Source of the DNA: Rhodobiaceae bacterium
GTDB lineage: Bacteria; Pseudomonadota; Alphaproteobacteria; Parvibaculales; Parvibaculaceae
Length of the DNA: 6,289 nt
Assembly (NCBI GenBank): GCA_002401305.2
Contig: NVSO02000016.1
Coordinates: 1-6,289, forward strand
Direction: 5' to 3'
The stretch's first letter is position 1. Each line of letters starts with the position of its first letter. The notes under the pieces are model-generated. The model did no database searches. It saw only the letters and a program-made list of their open reading frames with translations, and was not told the origin of the DNA. The position numbers were made by a program, and so were the translations under genes. Positions 1 through 5,833 of the stretch are shown one piece after another.

Positions 1-153
1 GCAGAGGCGCTGAAAAAGCGGCTTGATGTCTATCATGCACAGACGGCTCCGTTGGTTGATTATTACACAGGCAAAGGTCTGTTGAAGTCAGTTGACGGGA
101 TGAAATCGATGGACGATGTGACAGTAGATATTAAAGCTGTTCTCGCCCTTTAA
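1..153 (+). CDS. adk: Adenylate kinase, C-terminal part (5'-truncated by window)
   Basis: This is the last 50 codons and TAA stop of adenylate kinase, which converts ATP + AMP to 2 ADP in the cytoplasm and balances the adenylate pool. The frame is open from base 1, so the gene begins outside the window, and the nucleotide-binding P-loop and LID cannot be seen. What is visible is the typical C-terminal helix region: a [18 protein letters not shown] stretch (residues 5-22 of the fragment), where the RL.VYH..T.PL..YY pattern is characteristic of the family, followed by a short G.L..VDG...DV strand-helix and a hydrophobic end. adk commonly sits at the end of the spc ribosomal protein operon just before rpsM, which matches what follows here. 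No terminator hairpin is visible after the stop, so read-through into rpsM is possible. The family call is confident despite the short fragment. Confidence 0.93.
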   Translation, partial: AEALKKRLDVYHAQTAPLVDYYTGKGLLKSVDGMKSMDDVTVDIKAVLAL

Positions 154-194
154 TCTGGCTCAATAAGGAAGAGGAGAGGAGCAAGGCTAAGCAG

Positions 195-222
195 TTGACG
201 TGGAAGGGTAAATTCCTATAAT
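195..222 (+). promoter_or_regulatory. Strong sigma-70 type promoter upstream of rpsM
   Basis: A TTGACG -35 box (195-200) and a perfect TATAAT -10 box (217-222) are separated by 16 bp. The bases right after the -10 box are CCCCGC (223-228), a GC-rich discriminator. Discriminators of this type are typical of stable-RNA and ribosomal protein promoters that respond to the stringent response (ppGpp); that this one does is inference. The start site would lie around 228-235, giving a leader of roughly 125 nt before the rpsM start. The promoter suggests that rpsM-rpsK-rpoA-rplQ can be transcribed independently of the upstream spc/adk unit. Confidence 0.8.
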
Positions 223-267
223 CCCCGCTTCTGTAGAACATGATCAGAGAGATTCTGGTTGTTTTTG

Positions 268-297
268 GAAAAAGTGGCAGATTTCTGCCAAATTTTC
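268..297 (+). other. Predicted stem-loop in the rpsM leader
   Basis: Bases 275-280 (TGGCAG) pair with 285-290 (CTGCCA) around an ATTT loop. An outer stem of 268-272 with 293-297 (GAAAA with TTTTC) extends it across a 2x2 internal loop. It lies in the presumed untranslated leader between the promoter and rpsM. It might be a binding site for a regulatory ribosomal protein or simply an mRNA stabilising structure. The pairing is directly visible; a function is not. Confidence 0.5.
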
Positions 298-335
298 GTT
301 AACAGTTGGGTTTTTGTGATTTGTTTGACTTGCGA

Positions 336-353
336 TTCCCTGAACTAGGAGAA
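336..353 (+). promoter_or_regulatory. Hairpin that would mask the rpsM ribosome binding site
   Basis: The rpsM Shine-Dalgarno AGGAG (347-351) sits 6 nt before the GTG start. The sequence just upstream can fold onto it: T341-A347, C340-G348, C339-G349, a bulged A350, then C338-G351, T337-A352 and T336-A353, closing a GAACT loop. The whole Shine-Dalgarno is inside this small stem. It is weak (six pairs with one bulge), so it would tune translation rather than block it, unless stabilised by a bound protein. Confidence 0.4.
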
Positions 354-357
354 AAAC

Positions 358-726
358 GTGGCTCGTATTGCTGGCGTTAACATCCCGACTAATAAGCGGG
401 TTATAATTGCGCTGACCTATATTCATGGGATCGGCTCGGCCAAATCTAAAGAGATTTGCGCCAAAGTAGGCATCGAAGATACTCTTCGGGTTAATGAATT
501 GAGCGATGCTCAAATTCTGAAAGTCCGGGAATCAATCGATGCAGACTATATTGTTGAAGGTGATTTACGCCGTGAAAACTCTATGAACATCAAACGTTTG
601 ATGGACTTGGGTTGCTACCGTGGAATTCGTCACCGTCGTGGTTTGCCAGTTCGCGGTCAGCGGACACACACCAACGCTCGGACCCGCAAGGGCCCTGCTA
701 AAGCGATTGCCGGCAAAAAGAAGTAA
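358..726 (+). CDS. rpsM: 30S ribosomal protein S13
   Basis: S13 (122 aa, normal bacterial length) sits in the head of the small ribosomal subunit, contacts 16S rRNA, and reaches the P-site tRNA and the intersubunit bridge to L5 on the 50S subunit. The N-terminus [10 protein letters not shown], the helix-two-turn-helix core with a YIHGIG turn (21-26), and the C-terminal signature [20 protein letters not shown] (85-104) followed by the basic tail NARTRKG...GKKK are all clear. The start is GTG with AGGAG at 347-351, spaced 6 nt; an upstream start is not supported because the family N-terminus fits exactly here. It is the first gene of the rpsM-rpsK-rpoA-rplQ unit behind the promoter at 195-222. 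As I recall, E. coli rpsM also starts with GUG, where S4 represses translation; S4 is not encoded in this unit. Confidence 0.98.
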   Translation: MARIAGVNIPTNKRVIIALTYIHGIGSAKSKEICAKVGIEDTLRVNELSDAQILKVRESIDADYIVEGDLRRENSMNIKRLMDLGCYRGIRHRRGLPVRGQRTHTNARTRKGPAKAIAGKKK

Positions 727-781
727 CAGTTTTTGACACTTCTGGCCTTCGGGCTCGTTGTGCAGAATTAAAGGTTAGACG

Positions 782-1171
782 ATGGCTAAGGAAAAGACAC
801 GGGTTCGGCGCAAGGAACGCAAAAACATCAGCTCTGGTGTTGCGCATGTGAATTCTACATTCAACAACACGATGATCACGATCACTGATGCCCAAGGCAA
901 CACGATCTCATGGTCATCTGCTGGTACGATGGGGTTCAAAGGTAGCCGTAAATCCACACCTTTCGCAGCGCAGATGGCTGCTGAAGATGCGGGCAAAAAA
1001 GCTGCTGACCACGGCATGAAAACGCTGGAAGTAGAAGTTTGCGGTCCAGGTGCTGGTCGTGAATCAGCACTTCGCGCGCTACAAGCAAGTGGCTTCACTA
1101 TCACGACTATTCGTGACGTAACGCCGATCCCTCACAATGGGTGTCGGCCTCCAAAGCGTCGCCGGGTTTAA
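782..1171 (+). CDS. rpsK: 30S ribosomal protein S11
   Basis: S11 (129 aa, the standard length) lies on the platform of the 30S subunit near the 3' end of 16S rRNA and helps shape the mRNA exit region. Recognisable parts are the basic N-terminus [15 protein letters not shown], the STFNNT segment (25-30) followed by ITI.D..GN, a [17 protein letters not shown] stretch (48-64), GPG.GRE.A (88-96), and the C-terminal signature [20 protein letters not shown] (110-129). The NG pair at 119-120 matches the position where an isoaspartate has been described in E. coli S11. ATG at 782 has AAGG at 771-774, spaced 7 nt. The 55-nt gap after rpsM holds a short GGCC/GGCT stem capped by a UUCG tetraloop (744-755) and no convincing promoter. 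Confidence 0.98.
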   Translation: MAKEKTRVRRKERKNISSGVAHVNSTFNNTMITITDAQGNTISWSSAGTMGFKGSRKSTPFAAQMAAEDAGKKAADHGMKTLEVEVCGPGAGRESALRALQASGFTITTIRDVTPIPHNGCRPPKRRRV

Positions 1172-1192
1172 CGTTCGGTATAGCGATTGTCC

Positions 1193-1218
1193 GCCTCGTG
1201 ATGTGTATCGCACGGGGC
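1193..1218 (+). other. Stem-loop 1 in the rpsK-rpoA gap
   Basis: Bases 1193-1200 pair with 1211-1218 (GCCTCGTG with CACGGGGC, including one G-U pair) around a 10-nt loop. It begins 21 nt after the rpsK stop and is the first of three consecutive predicted hairpins. There is no T-run after it, so it is not a terminator by itself. It could protect or demarcate an mRNA processing site (inference). Confidence 0.45.
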
Positions 1219-1227
1219 AGGTATTCT

Positions 1228-1246
1228 TGGGTGGCGTTGCCACCCA
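1228..1246 (+). other. Stem-loop 2 in the rpsK-rpoA gap
   Basis: A perfect 8-bp stem, TGGGTGGC (1228-1235) with GCCACCCA (1239-1246), closed by a 3-nt GTT loop. It is GC-rich and stable, with no T-run directly after it. It sits only two bases before the third hairpin, so the two may stack on each other. Confidence 0.6.
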
Positions 1247-1248
1247 TT

Positions 1249-1284
1249 CGCTCTCTTTTCGCGTTACGAATGAGAGAGCGTTTT
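1249..1284 (+). terminator. Stem-loop 3 with TTTT: possible attenuator before rpoA
   Basis: CGCTCTCT (1249-1256) pairs perfectly with AGAGAGCG (1273-1280). Inside, TTCG (1258-1261) pairs with CGAA (1267-1270) around a CGTTA loop, with a T1257-G1272 wobble and one bulged T between the two stems. TTTT (1281-1284) follows immediately, as in a short intrinsic terminator. The rpoA Shine-Dalgarno (1293-1296) is 12 nt downstream. The U-tract is short, so it would be a partial terminator at most; an RNA processing or 3'-end protection element for the upstream rpsM-rpsK message is an equally good reading. Confidence 0.45.
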
Positions 1285-1304
1285 AACGGCATGAGGTTGA
1301 ACAA

Positions 1305-2321
1305 GTGATCCAGAAGAACTGGGAAGAGCTGATCAAACCGACGAAGTTGGAAATTCAATCCGGGCATGACGCCAATCGGGTTGCGACTGTTGTTGCTGAA
1401 CCATTGGAGCGCGGCTTTGGCCTGACGCTTGGTAATGCGCTGCGTCGTATTCTGCTTTCATCTTTGCAAGGCGCTGCAATCACCGCTGTTCACATTGACG
1501 GCGTGTTGCATGAGTTTTCATCTATTGCTGGCGTGCGGGAAGATGTCACCGACATCATCTTGAACATCAAGCAGCTAGAGATTCGGTTGCACTCTGAAGG
1601 TCCAAAACGCATGACCCTGATCAAACAGGGCCCTGGTATTGTGACTGCAGCTGACATTCAAGGGGGAGCTGAGGTTGATATCTTGGATCCTGAGCATGTC
1701 ATTTGTACGCTCGATGAAGATGCTGAATTGCGGATTGAATTCACAGTGAACACAGGCAAAGGCTATGTAGCTGCTGACCGGAACCGTCCGGATGATGCAC
1801 CTATCGGCTTGATCCCTGTGGATAGTCTCTATAGCCCTTGCAAGCGCGTTTCTTACAAGGTTGAGAACACACGTGAAGGTCAGATCCTTGATTATGATAG
1901 ACTGACTTTGACGGTTGAAACTGATGCATCTGTGAAGCCAGAAGACGCAATCGCGTTGGCTGCTCGCATTTTGCAAGACCAGTTGCAAATCTTCGTGAAC
2001 TTTGATGAGCCGGAAGATGCGGTTGTTGAAGAGCTTCACCCAGAGCTGGAATTCAACCCAGCGCTGTTGAAGAAAGTGGACGAGCTGGAATTGTCAGTAC
2101 GTTCTGCAAACTGCTTGAAAAACGACAACATCGTTTACATTGGCGATTTGATCCAGAAGTCCGAAGGCGAAATGCTGCGGACACCTAACTTTGGACGTAA
2201 ATCGTTGAATGAGATTAAAGAAGTGTTGGCTCAGATGGGTCTGCACTTGGGAATGGAAGTTCCAAATTGGCCACCTGAGAATATCGAAGACCTGGCCAAG
2301 CGATTTGAAGACCAATTTTGA
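1305..2321 (+). CDS. rpoA: DNA-directed RNA polymerase subunit alpha
   Basis: The alpha subunit (338 aa, normal for alphaproteobacteria) dimerises to nucleate RNA polymerase assembly, and its C-terminal domain touches UP-element DNA and activators. The N-terminal domain carries the assembly motif [17 protein letters not shown] (37-53). A flexible linker around 235-250 leads to the C-terminal domain, where [14 protein letters not shown] (263-276) and [13 protein letters not shown] (293-305) form the helix-hairpin-helix DNA-binding surface. Arg266, Asn269 and Lys299 align with the E. coli DNA-contact residues Arg265, Asn268 and Lys298. The start is GTG with GAGG at 1293-1296, spaced 8 nt, and gives the family N-terminus MIQKNW. 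The gene follows rpsK directly with no rpsD between, and is preceded by three hairpins that may adjust its expression relative to the ribosomal proteins. Confidence 0.98.
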   Translation: MIQKNWEELIKPTKLEIQSGHDANRVATVVAEPLERGFGLTLGNALRRILLSSLQGAAITAVHIDGVLHEFSSIAGVREDVTDIILNIKQLEIRLHSEGPKRMTLIKQGPGIVTAADIQGGAEVDILDPEHVICTLDEDAELRIEFTVNTGKGYVAADRNRPDDAPIGLIPVDSLYSPCKRVSYKVENTREGQILDYDRLTLTVETDASVKPEDAIALAARILQDQLQIFVNFDEPEDAVVEELHPELEFNPALLKKVDELELSVRSANCLKNDNIVYIGDLIQKSEGEMLRTPNFGRKSLNEIKEVLAQMGLHLGMEVPNWPPENIEDLAKRFEDQF

Positions 2322-2333
2322 TTTGACTAAGTT

Positions 2334-2355
2334 GGGCCGTGCGTGAGCGCCGCCC
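2334..2355 (+). other. Small stem-loop in the rpoA-rplQ gap
   Basis: GGGC (2334-2337) pairs with GCCC (2352-2355), and inside it GCG (2341-2343) pairs with CGC (2348-2350) around a TGAG loop. It is short and interrupted by an asymmetric internal loop, and lies just upstream of the rplQ ribosome binding site. Functional significance is doubtful. Confidence 0.25.
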
Positions 2356-2376
2356 TATGATTTAAGGAGATGGGTC

Positions 2377-2805
2377 ATGCGTCACGGGATCGCCCGCCGC
2401 AAGCTCAATCGGACAGCAAGCCACCGTAAAGCCATGCTACAAAACATGGCGGTTGCACTGATTAAGCACGAGCAGATTATTACTACGCTGCCAAAAGCTA
2501 AAGAACTTCGCCCCTTCGTTGAGAAGTTGGTGACGTTGGCCAAGCGTGAAGACCTTCATGCACGCCGTCAAGCTTACTCAAAGTTGCCTGAGAAGAAGTG
2601 GGCTCAGAAACTCTTTGATGAGTTGGGTCCGCGCTACAAAGATCGTCCGGGTGGTTACATCCGCGTTCTTAAAGCAGGCTTCCGTTATGGGGATAATGCT
2701 CCGATGGCAGTGATCGAATTTGTTGATCGCGACGTTACAGCGAAAGGCCAAGACAGCGGCCCAGTGCTTGTAGACGAAGATGCGATTGAGACAGCAAACG
2801 CGTAA
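2377..2805 (+). CDS. rplQ: 50S ribosomal protein L17
   Basis: L17 (142 aa) binds 23S rRNA on the outer face of the large subunit. The N-terminus [20 protein letters not shown] (1-20) is the family signature and is followed by helices (LVTLAKRED at 51-59, [10 protein letters not shown] at 78-87) and the [20 protein letters not shown] core (90-109) with a VIEFVDRD strand (112-119). E. coli L17 is 127 aa; the extra length is an acidic C-terminal tail (about 121-142), common in alphaproteobacterial L17. ATG at 2377 has AAGGAG at 2364-2369, spaced 7 nt. An ATG at 2370 is out of frame and is ignored. The gene ends the operon, with a strong terminator 21 nt after its stop. Confidence 0.98.
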   Translation: MRHGIARRKLNRTASHRKAMLQNMAVALIKHEQIITTLPKAKELRPFVEKLVTLAKREDLHARRQAYSKLPEKKWAQKLFDELGPRYKDRPGGYIRVLKAGFRYGDNAPMAVIEFVDRDVTAKGQDSGPVLVDEDAIETANA

Positions 2806-2826
2806 ATTAACGCTTTTGATCAGATT

Positions 2827-2859
2827 AAGGCAGTTGAGCTTGGCTCAGCTGCCTTTTTT
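2827..2859 (+). terminator. Intrinsic terminator after rplQ
   Basis: Bases 2827-2839 pair with 2843-2855 in a 13-bp stem containing one G-U pair, closed by a 3-nt TTG loop. The stem runs into a T-tract of six (2854-2859). This is a textbook rho-independent terminator and marks the end of the rpsM-rpsK-rpoA-rplQ transcript. Confidence 0.92.
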
Positions 2860-2909
2860 GCGTTTAGGGGGCACTTGGTGCTGTGACAGGTGTTGTTTTG
2901 TGTCGTGAC

Positions 2910-2937
2910 TTGCCTTTAGCGTGGGGCATGGCAAAAT
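2910..2937 (+). promoter_or_regulatory. Weak promoter candidate upstream of the Do-type protease
   Basis: TTGCCT (2910-2915) and CAAAAT (2932-2937) are separated by 16 bp and lie about 60 bp before the protease start, in the gap after the rplQ terminator where a new promoter is expected. The match to the vegetative consensus is modest. The CTTG at 2909-2912 also fits the -35 core of alphaproteobacterial heat-shock (RpoH) promoters, but the -10 side is a poor match. TTGCC (2910-2914) and GGCAA (2930-2934) form an inverted repeat across the spacer, possibly by chance. The remainder of 2860-2995 holds only small palindromes and nothing else I can name. Confidence 0.25.
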
Positions 2938-2995
2938 TGGGGTGCGGTACGCTTGGAAGCGTTCGGTGTTGTCTGGTTTGATGGAGTGAGTGGGC

Positions 2996-4462
2996 ATGGC
3001 GAGCAATAGGGGAATGATTGACGTGATATCTGAAAATAGCTTGGGATTGATCGGAATGGCACTCTTCGGCGTGCTGTTAACTGTGGGCTTTGCGGCTTTG
3101 AGCGGGGCGGTTTCGGCGGATATTGTCAAGACGGTGCCAGGTTCCCAGATGGAGGTGCAACTTTCCTATGCGCCTGTTGTTCGAAAAACCGCTCCGGCAG
3201 TTGTCAACGTCTATTCCCGCCGGGTTGTGAAAGAAGCTAGGTCACCCTTTAGTAATGATCCTTTTTTCAAACGCTTTTTTGGGGACCGCTTTAGCTTTGG
3301 GGTGCCGCGGGAGAGGGTGCAACAATCTTTGGGTTCGGGGGTTATCGTCGGCTCCAGCGGTATTATCGTAACAAACAACCATGTCATTGCTGATGGGGAT
3401 GAGTTTACAGTCGCCTTGTCTGACCGGCGGGAGTTTCAAGCTGAAGTTGTCCTTGCTGACGAGCAGACCGATTTGGCCATACTACGGATTAACCCTAAGG
3501 GGGAGAAGCTGCCGGTTTTGGAGTTTAAGGATTCCGATACAGTGGAGGTCGGCGACCTCGTGCTTGCTGTCGGGAACCCCTTTGGCGTGGGGCAGACTGT
3601 TACCAGTGGGATTGTTTCAGCTTTAGCGCGTACACAGGTTGGCGTGTCTGACTATCAATTTTTCATCCAGACAGATGCCGCGATTAATCCGGGCAATTCA
3701 GGCGGTGCCTTGGTGACCTTGGATGGGAAGCTTATTGGTATCAATACAGCGATTTTCTCTCGCTCTGGCGGGTCTGTCGGGATTGGGTTCGCCATTCCAG
3801 CCAATATGGTACGGGCTGTTGTTGATGCAGCGGTTGATGGGAGGCAGGTGGAGCGGCCTTGGCTCGGCGCTTCGTTGCAGGTGGTGACCTCTGAGCTTGC
3901 TGAAACGCTTGGGCTAGACCGGCCGGGTGGGGCGCTTGTGCAGGATATTTATTCGGGCGGGCCGGCGGATCGTGGGGGACTGGCCATTGGCGATGTTATC
4001 CGCGCCATAGATGGGCGTGAGGTGGTGGACCCGCAGGGCGTGCAATATCGGATGGCGACCCGTGGGCTTGGCGGCACTATTGCTGTTGAATTCACACGGG
4101 ACGGCTCTATTGGTAAAGCCAAGGTAGCCCTACAAAGCGCGCCTGAAGACCCTCCGCGCAATATTTTGGAATTGCGTGGGCAGCATCCTTTTGATGGCAG
4201 TACCGTTGGCAATCTATCGCCTGCCTTTGCCGAGGAGCTGCGTATCGATGCGTTTTCGCTTGGGGTTGTGGTTGTGCGTATTTTGCGGGGCAGTTCGGCC
4301 CACAGGGTGGGCTTGCGCCCTCGGGATGTGATTTTGGAGATCAGCGGCGAGAAAGTGGAGAGTGTCGCGCAATTGAAAGCGATGGTGGGGGAAAACCGCC
4401 GGGTCTGGGAGATGAAGATTAAACGGGGCAATGAGGTCATTACAGCCTCTGTTCGCGGTTGA
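2996..4462 (+). CDS. degP: Do-type (DegP/DegQ-like) periplasmic serine protease
   Basis: This is an HtrA-family endopeptidase and chaperone (488 aa) that degrades misfolded envelope proteins. A hydrophobic segment at about 15-36 ending in AVSA (38-41) reads as a signal peptide, with likely cleavage near residue 41; an uncleaved anchor cannot be excluded. An LA-loop-like DPFFKRFFG stretch (88-96) precedes the trypsin-like domain. The triad is intact: His129 in TNNHVI, Asp159 in DLAILRI and Ser235 in NPGNSGGAL. Two PDZ domains follow, roughly 285-380 (WLGA... GDVIRAIDG) and 400-485 (GLRPRDVILEISG), so it is DegP/DegQ rather than the single-PDZ DegS. The start is ATG 2996 with GGAG at 2983-2986 (9-nt spacing); an in-frame GTG at 2990 lies only 3 nt after that site and is rejected. 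It follows the rplQ terminator, so it should have its own promoter. DegP versus DegQ cannot be settled here. Confidence 0.93.
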   Translation: MASNRGMIDVISENSLGLIGMALFGVLLTVGFAALSGAVSADIVKTVPGSQMEVQLSYAPVVRKTAPAVVNVYSRRVVKEARSPFSNDPFFKRFFGDRFSFGVPRERVQQSLGSGVIVGSSGIIVTNNHVIADGDEFTVALSDRREFQAEVVLADEQTDLAILRINPKGEKLPVLEFKDSDTVEVGDLVLAVGNPFGVGQTVTSGIVSALARTQVGVSDYQFFIQTDAAINPGNSGGALVTLDGKLIGINTAIFSRSGGSVGIGFAIPANMVRAVVDAAVDGRQVERPWLGASLQVVTSELAETLGLDRPGGALVQDIYSGGPADRGGLAIGDVIRAIDGREVVDPQGVQYRMATRGLGGTIAVEFTRDGSIGKAKVALQSAPEDPPRNILELRGQHPFDGSTVGNLSPAFAEELRIDAFSLGVVVVRILRGSSAHRVGLRPRDVILEISGEKVESVAQLKAMVGENRRVWEMKIKRGNEVITASVRG

Positions 4463-4528
4463 TTTAGAGCTGAGAGATGCGCGTGATCTAGTGTTCTGTT
4501 TTGATTGGTTTTCGGGTATATCTCTGCC

Positions 4529-5833
4529 ATGAGCACCTTATTTGAAAGCGATGACCTTGCAGCTGGCGCGCCGCGGCCTTTGGCGGACCGTTTGCGCCCT
4601 CAAACATTGGAAGATGTTGTGGGACAGGACCATTTGGTGGGGCCTGAGGGGCCTATCGGACGGATGGTTCAGGCAGGGCATCTGAGCTCGATTGTCTTGT
4701 GGGGGCCGCCCGGCACCGGCAAAACCACGACGGCGCGCCTGTTGGCGGAGCGGGTGGGGCTGAAGTTTGAACAAATCTCGGCGATCTTTTCGGGCGTAGC
4801 GGACCTCAAAAAAGTATTTGAGACGGCACGTGTGACACGGCTTTCGGGGCGGGGCACGTTGCTCTTTGTCGATGAGATCCACCGTTTCAACAAAGCTCAA
4901 CAAGATAGCTTTTTGCCGGTGCTGGAAGACGGCACAATCACCCTTGTGGGGGCGACCACTGAAAACCCCTCTTTTGAGTTAAATGCAGCTCTGCTCTCGC
5001 GGGCGCAGGTGCTTGTTTTGCGCCGGTTGGATGATGAGGCGCTTGAGGTGCTGCTTTGCCGCGCTGAGGCCTTTGAGGGGCGTCCCTTGCCGGTTACAGG
5101 CGACGCGCGGGCGGCTTTGCGGGCGATGGCGGACGGCGATGGCCGGTTTGTGCTTAATTTGGCCCAAGACCTTTATGCGCTGAATATCGAAGAGCCTTTG
5201 GGCACGTCGGAATTGGCCCATGCGGTGCAGCGACGGGCACCTGTGTATGACAAATCGGGCGAAGGGCACTATAATCTCGTCAGTGCACTGCATAAGTCGG
5301 TGCGCGGTTCAGACCCTGATGCGGCTCTTTATTGGTTCGCGCGTATGTTGGTGGGAGGGGAGCAGCCCTTGGCGATTTTGCGGCGGCTGGTGCGGATGGC
5401 TGTTGAAGATATCGGATTGGCTGATCCGCAGGCTTTAAGTCAAACTTTGGCCGCAAAAGATGCCTATGATTTTCTGGGTAGTCCCGAAGGTGAATTGGCT
5501 ATTGCACAAGCTGTGATTTATGTCGCGACAGCGCCAAAATCCAACGGCAATTATGTCGCGTTTAAAGCAGCGATGAGAGAAGCTAAGAGTACGGGGTCTA
5601 TTGCGCCGCCGGCTCATATTTTGAACGCGCCCACGAAGACGATGAAAGAGCTTGGCATTGGCGCGGGCTATGTATACGACCATGACACACCGGAAGGTTT
5701 TTCTGGCCAGAACTATTTCCCTGAGGAAATGGGCCGTCGTCAGTTTTACGCACCACCAGATCGCGGCTTTGAGCGCGAGATTAATAAGCGGCTGACCTAT
5801 TGGGCGCGGCTTCGACAGGAGAAGTCGTCATGA
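4529..5833 (+). CDS. rarA: Replication-associated recombination protein A (RarA/MgsA), AAA+ ATPase
   Basis: RarA (434 aa, normal length) is the bacterial relative of yeast Mgs1 and human WRNIP1. It acts at stalled or gapped replication forks, unwinding duplex ends and interacting with single-strand binding protein. Motifs in order: PLADRLRPQTLEDVVGQDHL (17-36), the typical clamp-loader-like N-terminus; Walker A GPPGTGKT (59-66); Walker B LLFVDEIH (111-118); sensor 1 GATTENPSF (141-149); the presumed arginine finger Arg158 in LLSRAQV; RRLVRMAVEDIGLADP (285-300); and a C-terminal tetramerisation domain with YVATAPKSN (331-339), HILNAPTKTMKELG (363-376) and QNYFPEEMG.RQFY (394-407). ATG 4529 is chosen because it gives the family N-terminus; it lacks a clear Shine-Dalgarno. 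An in-frame TTG at 4505 would add eight unconvincing residues. The 66-nt gap after the protease has no terminator, so co-transcription is possible. The stop overlaps the crcB start. Confidence 0.95.
   Translation: MSTLFESDDLAAGAPRPLADRLRPQTLEDVVGQDHLVGPEGPIGRMVQAGHLSSIVLWGPPGTGKTTTARLLAERVGLKFEQISAIFSGVADLKKVFETARVTRLSGRGTLLFVDEIHRFNKAQQDSFLPVLEDGTITLVGATTENPSFELNAALLSRAQVLVLRRLDDEALEVLLCRAEAFEGRPLPVTGDARAALRAMADGDGRFVLNLAQDLYALNIEEPLGTSELAHAVQRRAPVYDKSGEGHYNLVSALHKSVRGSDPDAALYWFARMLVGGEQPLAILRRLVRMAVEDIGLADPQALSQTLAAKDAYDFLGSPEGELAIAQAVIYVATAPKSNGNYVAFKAAMREAKSTGSIAPPAHILNAPTKTMKELGIGAGYVYDHDTPEGFSGQNYFPEEMGRRQFYAPPDRGFEREINKRLTYWARLRQEKSS

Noticed and set aside
162..186. Purine-rich run with several AGGAG-like motifs after adk
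   Set aside because: It looks like a ribosome binding site, but no ATG or GTG with a sensible frame follows at the right distance; a TTG at 195 opens only eight codons and lies in the promoter -35 box.
244..513. Minus-strand open frame of 89 codons across the rpsM start
   Set aside because: It overlaps a certain ribosomal protein gene and its leader, the product shows no recognisable family, and no ribosome site was evident. It is a shadow of rpsM.
733..738. Perfect TTGACA -35 box between rpsM and rpsK
   Set aside because: No acceptable -10 box lies 16-18 bp downstream (bases around 755-761 are TCGTTGT); the nearest A/T-rich hexamer is about 24 bp away. It is probably coincidental.
1575..2039. 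Minus-strand open frame of 154 codons inside rpoA
   Set aside because: It lies entirely antisense to the highly conserved rpoA coding sequence, with no family resemblance; chance frame.
2990..2995. GTG at 2990 as the protease start
   Set aside because: The GGAG at 2983-2986 would be only 3 nt away; ATG at 2996 has a workable 9-nt spacing and costs only two residues.
3949..4536. Minus-strand open frame of 195 codons antisense to the protease 3' end and the rarA start
   Set aside because: Its length is notable, but GC-rich coding DNA often leaves long antisense frames. The predicted protein is low in order, rich in Arg/Ser/Pro, and has no recognisable domain; the + strand protease and rarA are unambiguous.
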